From Sphingomonas sp. AP4-R1 (GTDB lineage Bacteria > Pseudomonadota > Alphaproteobacteria > Sphingomonadales > Sphingomonadaceae), in contig NZ_CP053346.1 of the NCBI RefSeq assembly GCF_013113735.1, positions 1,192,001 through 1,256,000 on the forward strand: 64,000 bases of DNA. Direction: 5' to 3'. Below are positions 18,710 through 25,314 of the stretch, piece by piece. Both the position numbers and the translations under genes were made by a program. The notes below the pieces were generated by a model. The model was not told the origin of the DNA, did no database searches, and was given only the letters and a program-made list of their open reading frames with translations. The number at the start of each line of letters is the position of its first letter. The stretch's first letter is position 1.

Positions 18710-18893
18710 AGAAGATCGGGTTCTGCATCCACGCGTCGATGGCGGATTCGCGCCAGCCGACACAGCGGATGCTGATCCGGACGCTGGGTGGGAACGCGCC
18801 GCTCTGCATCTTGCGATACAAGCTTGAGCGGCTGAGCCCGGTCCGCTTGAGGACGGTCCTGATCCGGAAGATACAGTCTGGACGATCGGTCAT
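18690..18893 (-). CDS. alpA: AlpA family phage/island regulator
   Basis: A 67-residue winged-helix regulator of the AlpA (MerR-like) family: IRTVLKRTGLSRSSLYRKM is the recognition helix region, followed by FPPSVRI and the conserved VGWRESAIDAWM. AlpA proteins activate excision functions of prophages and integrative elements. A close paralogue is encoded at 22737-22943. No integrase gene lies beside either copy in this window, so the target is unknown. Confidence 0.9.
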   Translation of the reverse strand: MTDRPDCIFRIRTVLKRTGLSRSSLYRKMQSGAFPPSVRISIRCVGWRESAIDAWMQNPIFYEEPHR

Positions 18894-19182
18894 GGCATGA
18901 TCCTGTTCGTGTTGATCTGATCTGGCGCGCCCAGCTTTGCTGTGGTGGCGGTGGGCGCAAGGGCGACTAATACGTTGCCGGCCGCTTGCGGCTTTTCAGC
19001 GCCCATTGGCCTCCCCCAGGCTGGGTGGTTACGAGCAAGAACAAGCGAGCAGGGGCGTCTCCCGCCTGCGGCAGGACCGCGCTCTACGCCGCTTTCGCTC
19101 TGCCGAGTCGCTCTGCTGGCGTCTCGGTCCCTCCGGATTACGATCGCTGACGCGGGGCCGGGCATGGCTCCGGCCCTGCGGT

Positions 19183-19200
19183 CATCGCGCGGGCGCGATG
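19183..19200. repeat. inverted repeat in ardC leader
   Basis: CATCGCGC and GCGCGATG face each other across two G residues. It could form a hairpin or a protein site upstream of ardC. Confidence 0.5.
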
Positions 19201-19317
19201 GCGCTTGAGCCTCCAGCATCGATCTGGCGGGTGGGCGTCGCTGCCCTGTAGTCCCGCCGCGGCAGGCCACAACCGGGCTACGCCCGTGTCTTCCACTCCG
19301 TTCCAGCCCTTGATCCA

Positions 19318-19341
19318 CCCCGTCACGCGCGCGTGACGGGG
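19318..19341. repeat. perfect 24-base palindrome in ardC leader
   Basis: Two 12-base arms (CCCCGTCACGCG and its complement) abut without a spacer, about 100 bases before ardC. A gapless palindrome of this size suggests a dimeric-protein operator or a hairpin in the transcript. Confidence 0.6.
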
Positions 19342-19442
19342 ACCCCGGAGGGTGCAGCCTGCCTTCGTCGTCGGGACTGTCGGTCCGCTCCTGCCGCCCA
19401 CCCGCCATTCCGGCGCCGGTTGCGGTGTTTGGAGTGAAGGAC

Positions 19443-20342
19443 ATGGGAAAGACCGACCAGACGAACCGCCAGAGCCTCTATGCAGACGTTACCGACACGA
19501 TCATCGCCGAGCTGGAGGAGGGCAGGGTGCCCTGGGTGCAGCCATGGGACAGCGCCCCTTGTGCCTGCGCGATGCCACACAATGCGGGAACCGGACGTCG
19601 CTATTCAGGCATCAATATCCTGATCCTGTGGGCCGCGGCTATCGAAAGAGGCTTCAGCTCCCAGCGTTGGCTGACCTACGCGCAGGCGCAAGCCGTGGGC
19701 GGGAATGTCCGGCGCGGGGAACAGGGCACGACCGTCTGCTATGCGGACCGCTTCACTCCGAAGGACGAGCGCTTGCGCGCCCGCGAGGAGGAGCGGGACG
19801 CCCGGCAGATTGCCTTCCTGAAGCGCTTCACCCTCTTCCATATCGATCAATGCGACGGCCTGCCCGAGGCGATGACGGCCGCGCCCGAGCCTCTTTCCGA
19901 AGGTGACATCATTCCAAGCGTAGGGACGCTGATCGCGCAAAGCGGGGCAGCTGTTCGGATCGGGGGCCCGGAAGCCTTCTATTCCCCGGGAGCGGACATC
20001 GTCGCGGTGCCGCCGATGTCGGCCTTTCATGAGCCGATCAACTGGTATCGGACCGTCCTGCACGAGCTGGGGCACTGGACCGGGCATCGCAGCCGCCTGG
20101 ACCGTGATCAGCGCGATACGTTCGGCAAAGCCGATTATGCCCGCGAGGAATTGGTAGCCGAGATGGCGAGCGCTTTCACATGCGCGTCGCTTTCGACCCG
20201 GCCGACGGTTCGCCACGCGGATTATATCGGCAGTTGGCTGACCGTCCTGCGCGAAGACGAGAAGGCGATCTTCCGCGCCGCGAGCGCTGCAAGCAAGGCT
20301 GCCGACTATCTGCTGGCCTTCGTGCCGAAGGCTGTGTCGTGA
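19443..20342 (+). CDS. ardC: ArdC-family antirestriction protein
   Basis: A 299-residue ArdC-like protein. The N-terminal part (SLYADVTDTIIAELEEGRVP, GRRYSGINILILW) is the single-strand-DNA-binding domain, and the C-terminal part is a zincin metalloprotease: HELGH at 207-211 followed by EELVAEM supplying the third ligand. Members protect incoming DNA from host restriction during conjugation. I start it at the ATG at 19443; GTG codons at 19425 and 19434 are in frame. It overlaps the next gene by four bases (GTGA), so the two are translationally coupled. Confidence 0.92.
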   Translation: MGKTDQTNRQSLYADVTDTIIAELEEGRVPWVQPWDSAPCACAMPHNAGTGRRYSGINILILWAAAIERGFSSQRWLTYAQAQAVGGNVRRGEQGTTVCYADRFTPKDERLRAREEERDARQIAFLKRFTLFHIDQCDGLPEAMTAAPEPLSEGDIIPSVGTLIAQSGAAVRIGGPEAFYSPGADIVAVPPMSAFHEPINWYRTVLHELGHWTGHRSRLDRDQRDTFGKADYAREELVAEMASAFTCASLSTRPTVRHADYIGSWLTVLREDEKAIFRAASAASKAADYLLAFVPKAVS

Positions 20343-20605
20343 GCGCGCCTCAGAGTTCGACGGCTGATCGCCTGGAAGAGGCGCTGGCCCGGATGACGCC
20401 GCGACAGCGGGCGACCTTCCTCGCCATCCGCATCGATGGTCTGACCTATCCGGAGATCGCGGCCCGAACGGGGCTGAGCATCCGGCGAGTCGAGCGGGAG
20501 TTCACCGCGGGCCTGCTGATCCTGTTTCGAACGATGGACGAGCTGGCCTCTGCACACTGCAAACCGCCTCTTCGGCGACGGATGGTCGCGTGGCTTCGAC
20601 GATGA
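20339..20605 (+). CDS. sigma-70 region-4-like DNA-binding protein
   Basis: An 88-residue protein whose core is a sigma-region-4 helix-turn-helix: LARMTPRQRATFLAIRIDGL, YPEIAARTGLSIRRVEREF. There is no region 2, so it is not a complete sigma factor. The GTG start overlaps the ardC stop. Small proteins of this kind occur next to FecI-like genes and on sphingomonad mobile elements; a local regulator is the simplest view. Confidence 0.8.
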   Translation: MSAPQSSTADRLEEALARMTPRQRATFLAIRIDGLTYPEIAARTGLSIRRVEREFTAGLLILFRTMDELASAHCKPPLRRRMVAWLRR

Positions 20606-20674
20606 CGACAGCAGCCTCGTCGGATCTTCGGCGAGGCTGTTGCACGGCCTTTCCTCCGGTTAGGGTGCGGAACG

Positions 20675-21595
20675 ATGCGGAGCGACCTCGACCATCTTCC
20701 CGAGCGGCAACAGACCGAGCTCGATCATATCCGCGCGATTCTGCTGGAGGAGTTCGACAAAGCGATCGCGACGGCAACCCAGCCGCACAAACGCGGCGGC
20801 CGGATCTACAAGATCATACTGTTCGGATCCTATGCCCGCACCGACTGGGTCGACGAGCCCGACAATGGCTACCAGTCTGATTTCGATCTGCTCGTGGTCG
20901 TCAGCCATGAGGATCTGACCGACATCGCAGATTACTGGTATCTCGCGGAAGACCGCATCGCGCGCGATGCGGCGGTCGGACGGCCGGTCAATTTGATCGT
21001 CCACTCGCTGGACGAGGTGAATGCGGCGCTCCGGCGTGGCGAATATTTCTGGGCCGATATCGCTCGCGACGGGATCGCACTCTACGAATTACCCTGTCAT
21101 CCGCTGGCGACGCCCATGCTCCTTACCCAGGCCGATGCCTATCAAATGGCGAAGGGGTATTTCGATCAATGGCTACACGCTTTGGATGTGTGGATCGAGA
21201 AGGCGCAAATCTCGATCGAGAGATCAGCTGACGTTGAGTGGCGTAAAGCCGCCGCCTTTGACCTCCACCAATCCGCCGAGCGCGGCTACATCTGCTACCT
21301 TCTTGTTCACACGCTCTATTTTCCACGCTCTCACAATATCAAGTTCCTGCGTTCGCTTGCCGAGGATAAGGAGTCGCGTCTGGTTAAAGCCTGGCCGCGC
21401 GCGGAACGGCGGGACCGTGCTCGCTTCGAACGGCTGAAGCGCGCTTATGTGGAGGCTCGCTATTCGGCAAATTACGAGATCACCGCCGACGATCTCGACG
21501 CGCTAGCCGCATCGATCGCAACCTTGCGCGATATCGTGGCGGCGCTGTGCGCCGAGCGTCTCGAGCAGCTTCAAGGTGCGAGCCACCGAGCTTGA
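20675..21595 (+). CDS. MNT nucleotidyltransferase and HEPN fusion protein
   Basis: A 306-residue fusion. Residues 45-75 carry the minimal nucleotidyltransferase motif: GS at 51-52, then SDFDLLVVV with Asp 69 and Asp 71. Residues about 145-300 form a HEPN domain (AAFDLHQSAERGYICYLLVH, then PRSHNIKFLRSLA). In separate-gene pairs HEPN is an RNase toxin and MNT the antitoxin that nucleotidylates it; here both are in one chain, so self-control or a different role is possible. It follows ardC and the sigma-4-like gene on the same strand by 69 bases. Confidence 0.85.
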   Translation: MRSDLDHLPERQQTELDHIRAILLEEFDKAIATATQPHKRGGRIYKIILFGSYARTDWVDEPDNGYQSDFDLLVVVSHEDLTDIADYWYLAEDRIARDAAVGRPVNLIVHSLDEVNAALRRGEYFWADIARDGIALYELPCHPLATPMLLTQADAYQMAKGYFDQWLHALDVWIEKAQISIERSADVEWRKAAAFDLHQSAERGYICYLLVHTLYFPRSHNIKFLRSLAEDKESRLVKAWPRAERRDRARFERLKRAYVEARYSANYEITADDLDALAASIATLRDIVAALCAERLEQLQGASHRA

Positions 21596-21745
21596 TTCGT
21601 CGAAAGCGTTTCTTTTTTCTATTATTTGCAACGTCATCCCCTCTCACATCGTTTGATGGGCAGGGGTGCAACTTCGGTACTTCGAGCGTTTCACTCGACA
21701 GAGATCGCGGGCGCCATAGATCGATTGGTTGAAACGGAGATCATT

Positions 21746-22300
21746 TTGGCAGACGACGCGCTTCTGACGCTGACCGCTGATATCGTGGCTGCTCACGTAG
21801 CAAACAATCAGGTGACGACCCATGCCGTGCCCGAGCTGATCGCGGCGGTGCACGGCGCGCTGAGCAGCCTGGGCAAACCTGCCGAAGAATCCGCCGCGCT
21901 GACACCGGCTGTTTCCATCCGGTCCTCGGTGAAGCCGGACTATATTGTCTGCCTCGAGGACGGTGCGAAGGTGAAGGTGCTGAAGCGCTATCTGAAGACG
22001 CACTTCGATATGACGCCCGAGCAATATCGCGTGAAATGGGGCCTGCCGGGCGACTATCCGATGGTAGCACCCAGCTATACTCAGAAACGCAGCGCGCTGG
22101 CCAAATCCTTCGGCCTTGGCGGCAAATCGAAGCAGGTTGTCGAAGACGATGCAGCGCCCGTTGCGAAGGTAGCGAAAAGCGCGAGCAAGACACTTGGCAT
22201 GGTTGCCGCAAAAGCAGCGGCCGCCGCTCATCTGGGCACCTCGACCGAAGTAGATACCGAGACGGGATCCGCGCCGGAAGCGAACGAGGCTGAAGCTTGA
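21746..22300 (+). CDS. mucR: MucR/Ros family transcriptional regulator, copy 1
   Basis: A 184-residue MucR-family protein. LTLTADIVAAHVANN and VPELIAAVHGAL form the N-terminal oligomerisation part; CLEDGAKVKVLKRYLKTHF then MTPEQYRVKWGLPGDYPMVAP is the DNA-binding Ros fold. Against Ros, the second Cys is Asp, the first His is Tyr and the last His is Phe, so it probably folds without zinc, as known for some rhizobial homologues. I place the start at TTG 21746: a GGAG lies upstream at good spacing and the same arrangement recurs in copy 2. The tail is Ala- and Lys-rich. Confidence 0.85.
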   Translation: MADDALLTLTADIVAAHVANNQVTTHAVPELIAAVHGALSSLGKPAEESAALTPAVSIRSSVKPDYIVCLEDGAKVKVLKRYLKTHFDMTPEQYRVKWGLPGDYPMVAPSYTQKRSALAKSFGLGGKSKQVVEDDAAPVAKVAKSASKTLGMVAAKAAAAAHLGTSTEVDTETGSAPEANEAEA

Positions 22301-22372
22301 TTTAGAGCGGCGGCGCCTCTGCATCTGCCGGATTTCATCGCCGCTTCGGACGTTACGGTAACGTCATCGATG

Positions 22373-22606
22373 CTAGCGTGCCCATCGCACGCTTGCGACC
22401 GCGCCGTCTGCGCTCCCGCAGATTCTCCTCGCGTTACAGCCGCAGCACAGCCTCTTGTGGTTCATGACCGGCCCCTCGCGTGCCGGCATGATCCCCAGCC
22501 GCCGGTAGCCGAAGCGCCGACGTTCAAGCGCGATCTCGCGGAGACGCGACCGCAGGTCGCCATTGTCACTACCCCGACGCACATAGCGCATCGACGTCCG
22601 ATGGGA
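22373..22606 (-). pseudogene. IS3-family transposase OrfB remnant, N-terminal part
   Basis: The minus strand reads RTSMRYVRRGSDNGDLRSRL then REIALERRRFGYRRLG and NHKRL, characteristic of IS3-family OrfB. After NHKRL the frame shifts and an in-frame stop appears, but the neighbouring frame continues REENLRERRRRGRKRAMGT as the family should. The DDE catalytic part is absent. This is a dead fragment between mucR copy 1 and the second alpA. Confidence 0.8.
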
Positions 22607-22736
22607 ACGAGTAGGGGAGGAAGGCTACTTATGGTCTCACAGCACAAGTAGTCCGGATAACAAACGCTGCGGCGTCACGAGCTGCACGAGCATCCCACGC
22701 CCGGCTGAGAGATGCGAGGGTGAGCGTGAGGCTGGT

Positions 22737-22943
22737 TCAGCCAGCATCCCCCACACTATAGAACTTTGGGTTTCGCATCCATTCTTCGACGGCGGATTCT
22801 CGCCACCCCACGCAGCGTTCGCTCAGCGCGATCTGCTTGGGAAACGCGCCTGCCTCGACCTTTCGGTAAAGCGTCGACCGAGATAGCCCGGTGCGCTCGA
22901 GAACGCGCCCAATTCTCAGGAACCGATCGGAATGGTCTGACAT
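22737..22943 (-). CDS. alpA: AlpA family regulator, second copy
   Basis: A 68-residue paralogue of the protein encoded at 18690-18893, sharing GRVLERTGLSRSTLYRKVE and VGWRESAVEEWMRNPKFY. I start it at the ATG at 22943 (MSDHSDRF); a longer frame upstream lacks family likeness. Like the first copy it is minus-strand and is followed at a distance by a mucR gene on the plus strand, hinting at a duplicated module. Confidence 0.88.
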   Translation of the reverse strand: MSDHSDRFLRIGRVLERTGLSRSTLYRKVEAGAFPKQIALSERCVGWRESAVEEWMRNPKFYSVGDAG

Positions 22944-23489
22944 GCAGGTCTCCACGACTTGAGATCTCGATCGGGCTGCACCCGATCCAGCCAATGCTCC
23001 CACCGACATCCCGCCAACACCATTACGGCGGTCCACCGCGTTTTACGGCTCTGTATGGTGGTGCACGCACATCATTGGTGCGATCTGATTATGTGCAAGG
23101 CCGTCGGGCTCGAGAGACCCCAGACAGTTATCTCAAGACCCTAGAAAGACCCCATTTTTACGATTGGGCGCGCGCTGCCTCCGTTACAGCAAAGCGCAGC
23201 ACCAGGCCGGGTGGCTTGCCTCACGCCTACGCGAGGCATATCCTTTGTGTGCGCTGCAAAAAGGGCGGCGCCGGGACTGGTAATCCCGCTCGCAACGACA
23301 CTTCGGTGAGAGAGCTTCTCGCCGGGGTGCCTGTGCATATGTCCAGGTCGCTTGCGGCTAAAAGCGCAGGCGCATGTGCGAGCATGTTACCAGCCCCGGC
23401 TCCCGCGCTTCAGCGCGCGGGAGCGTTGGGATAGTGCCGCATCCTCCATCGCCACCCCGCTCACCGCTGGATGCGAACCGGAGGCGATC
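22944..23489. other. non-coding interval upstream of a hypothetical gene
   Basis: About 550 bases without a gene I can support. It parallels the long spacer in front of ardC: an alpA gene on the left, a plus-strand gene on the right, and a GC-rich hairpin near the right end (23399-23424). No transposase or RNA gene is recognised. Confidence 0.4.
23399..23424. repeat. hairpin with 10-base arms
   Basis: GCTCCCGCGC and its complement GCGCGGGAGC flank a 6-base loop. No T run follows, so it is not a standard terminator. Confidence 0.5.
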
Positions 23490-23885
23490 ATGGCCCATGC
23501 AAGCCGTTCATTCTCGCACCCTTCCGATACCGACGATGCCTGGACGAAAGCGCTCGCTCATCTGCACGCGGCAGAAGCGCGCTTCGATCCAATCCAGAAG
23601 GCGCTCAATAAAGCAGAGCAAGTTTGGTTTGCGATCCGAAAAGACGAAGAGCGCGCATCGACATTCGCTGAGACTGAGGCGAAAGCGATTGTCGACAAAG
23701 CCTATGAGGATGAACGCATTTTCGGCGGCCAGCTCGCCGATGCCGCGACGGCTTTCTACCATACGCCGGCACCAAATGTTGCTGCTGTTATTCAGAAGCT
23801 CGAGCTCATTACGCGGATCGGCTATGAGGGCGTGGTGGAGCAATTGATCCTTGCCGATCTGCGAAGGCTACAGCAACACATCTAG
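23490..23885 (+). CDS. hypothetical protein on the mobile element
   Basis: A 131-residue, mostly helical, charged protein (WTKALAHLHAAEARFDPIQK, then AIRKDEERASTFAETEAKAI). A GGAGG-like site just before the ATG at 23490 supports the start. No family is recognised. It lies 127 bases ahead of mucR copy 2 on the same strand. Confidence 0.65.
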   Translation: MAHASRSFSHPSDTDDAWTKALAHLHAAEARFDPIQKALNKAEQVWFAIRKDEERASTFAETEAKAIVDKAYEDERIFGGQLADAATAFYHTPAPNVAAVIQKLELITRIGYEGVVEQLILADLRRLQQHI

Positions 23886-24012
23886 GCGATCATTGGTCTC
23901 GATCTGCTGTGCAGGTCTTGATGACTGGCGGGCCATACGCTGTGCTCTCGCGCGACTGCTCGACAGCACCTTGCTGCGCGCTAAGGTGGGTTCATCCGAA
24001 ATGGAGGAAGAT

Positions 24013-24570
24013 TTGGCAGACGACGCGCTTCTTACGCTGACCGCCGACATCGTGGCTGCTCATGTCGCGAACAATCATGTGGCGACCACCGCCGTGCCAG
24101 AGCTCATCGCCGCCGTGCACGACGCGCTCAGTAATCTGGGGAAGCCCATCGACGAACCCGCTGCTGCCAAGGCGCCGGCCGTGTCGATCCGGTCCTCGGT
24201 GAAGCCTAATTATATCGTCTGCCTCGAGGATGGCGCGAAGCTGAAGACGATGAAGCGTTATTTGCGGACCAAGTTCGATATGACACCCGAGCAGTATCGC
24301 GAGAAGTGGGGCCTGCCGCGCGACTATCCGATGGTCGCACCGAGCTATACCGAGCAGCGCAGCGCGCTGGCCAAATCCTTTGGCCTTGGCCGCAAGCCGA
24401 AGGAAATCGTCGAGGAGGTTGCCGCGCCCGTCGTGAAGGCGGTGAAGACCGCTCGCAAGACGATCGGGATTGCCGCCGCAAAAGCTGCTGCCGTTGCGCA
24501 CCTCAGCACGACCCCTAAGGAAACTGCCAAGCCTGCACGCAAGCCGCGCGCGCAGAAGGCCAAGACCTGA
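24013..24570 (+). CDS. mucR: MucR/Ros family transcriptional regulator, copy 2
   Basis: A 185-residue paralogue of copy 1 with the same layout (LTLTADIVAAHVANNHV, CLEDGAKLKTMKRYLRTKF, KWGLPRDYPMVAPSY) and a longer basic tail (KPARKPRAQKAKT). All zinc-ligand histidines are gone here. The TTG at 24013 follows GGAGG at five bases; the ATG at 24001 overlaps that site, so I prefer TTG, which also matches copy 1. The two copies may co-regulate or heterodimerise. It converges on traD with no spacer. Confidence 0.85.
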   Translation: MADDALLTLTADIVAAHVANNHVATTAVPELIAAVHDALSNLGKPIDEPAAAKAPAVSIRSSVKPNYIVCLEDGAKLKTMKRYLRTKFDMTPEQYREKWGLPRDYPMVAPSYTEQRSALAKSFGLGRKPKEIVEEVAAPVVKAVKTARKTIGIAAAKAAAVAHLSTTPKETAKPARKPRAQKAKT

Positions 24571-24858
24571 TCAGGGCGGCGGATCCTTTGGATCCGCCGC
24601 ATCTCGTGCCTCGAACGCGCGCTTCCCGCGCCGGCGCCAGAGCAGGATCTGTTGCTGGCTTTCTTCGGTCCGCAACTTTGCTGCGGCCTCGACCAGCAGA
24701 CCGAGCAATACCGCGCGATCGTCGTCGGCTAGTTCGACCAAGCCGGCCTTGGTGACGAGGCCGCCCAGTTCGATCAGCAGGCGGGTGCGCTCGCGCCGCT
24801 TCACGATCCACGCGCGACGATCATCACGCGCCCGGCTCGCTTCCAGACGATAGCGCAT
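24571..24858 (-). CDS. traD: conjugal transfer protein TraD (Ti type)
   Basis: A 95-residue protein with the TraD signature RRAWIVKRRERTRLLIELGG, then LVTKAGLVELADDDRAVLLG. In Ti-type elements the small TraD works with TraC and TraG around the relaxosome; it is unrelated to the F-plasmid TraD ATPase. I use the internal ATG at 24858 (MRYRLEASRARDDR) because relatives begin close to this segment; a start at 24909 would overlap traC by 86 bases. It ends where mucR copy 2 ends, convergent. Confidence 0.8.
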   Translation of the reverse strand: MRYRLEASRARDDRRAWIVKRRERTRLLIELGGLVTKAGLVELADDDRAVLLGLLVEAAAKLRTEESQQQILLWRRRGKRAFEARDAADPKDPPP

Positions 24859-25144
24859 CGCGATTGTCCGGCGCAGGCTTCGGGTGACTTGAACGATCGC
24901 CGCCCGCATCTCTGCGCGCGCCTTGAAAGAAGGCCTCGCCCTTCGCGTGCCAGCCCTCCTTTACGCCCGCATCCTTGGCCGCGGCGGCGCCGATCAGCGC
25001 GCCGGCCAGAACCTCGACCGGGAGCGCATCGGCGCCGGTCGCGATCACCAGTTCGCCCAGCTGCTGCACCTTGCGGGCGTGCAGCTTGCGCGCTTTGTCC
25101 GCGAGCGCTTTTAGGTCGTCGTCATAGTTGCGGGGTTTTCGCAT
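24824..25144 (-). CDS. traC: conjugal transfer protein TraC (Ti type)
   Basis: A 106-residue protein with the TraC signature MRKPRNYDDDLKALADKARK, then VQQLGELVIATGADALPVEV. TraC is an accessory relaxosome protein in Ti-type systems. The gene is divergent from traA across the oriT-like region, the same order as on Ti plasmids (traDC - oriT - traA). Its ATG lies in the left arm of a 13-base inverted repeat, so the repeat may act on its translation or transcription. The last 30 residues are low in family likeness. Confidence 0.85.
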   Translation of the reverse strand: MRKPRNYDDDLKALADKARKLHARKVQQLGELVIATGADALPVEVLAGALIGAAAAKDAGVKEGWHAKGEAFFQGARRDAGGDRSSHPKPAPDNRDALSSGSEPGA

Positions 25145-25178
25145 GATCTGTCCTTCCGTGCAGGTGAAGGACAGATCA
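25144..25178. repeat. inverted repeat at the traC start
   Basis: TGATCTGTCCTTC (25144-25156) and its exact complement (25166-25178) flank a 9-base loop. The left arm overlaps the first base of the traC start codon. It may be a relaxosome accessory site or an operator for the divergent tra promoters. Confidence 0.6.
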
Positions 25179-25221
25179 GTTATCGTCGCTGTCGATCAGC
25201 GGCAATGGTGTGAAATAGAGT

Positions 25222-25237
25222 GGGACGATATCGTCCC
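25222..25237. repeat. gapless 16-base palindrome in the oriT region
   Basis: GGGACGATATCGTCCC is a perfect palindrome 20 bases before the nick-like core. Such sites near oriT commonly bind accessory relaxosome proteins or regulators. Confidence 0.6.
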
Positions 25238-25256
25238 GAAGAAGATGAAATCTTTT

Positions 25257-25276
25257 GAGGGCGCGCTTATACGTCG
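25257..25276 (+). other. oriT: oriT nick region, IncQ/Ti type (candidate)
   Basis: GAGGGCGCGCTTATACGTCG lies between traC and traA. Ti-plasmid and IncQ origins of transfer share a GGGCGC...TTATACG core at the nick site, and Ti plasmids place it in this same traC-traA spacer. Position and sequence both fit; the exact nick base is not assigned. Confidence 0.7.
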
Positions 25277-25314
25277 TGCCGACGTGCTGCTTGAAGTGTA
25301 GATGGACGATCGCG

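Larger units (their letters stand above)
18894..19442. promoter_or_regulatory. long palindrome-rich leader upstream of ardC
   Basis: About 550 bases hold no convincing gene although a minus-strand frame stays open through nearly all of it (low complexity, no family). Instead the interval is GC-rich with several inverted repeats, two of which are listed separately. It probably carries the divergent alpA and ardC promoters. Confidence 0.4.

Noticed and set aside
18890..19444. Minus-strand frame of 184 codons spanning the ardC leader
   Set aside because: Composition is Arg-, Gly- and Pro-rich as expected of a shadow in GC-rich DNA, and the interval is better explained by palindromes and divergent promoters.
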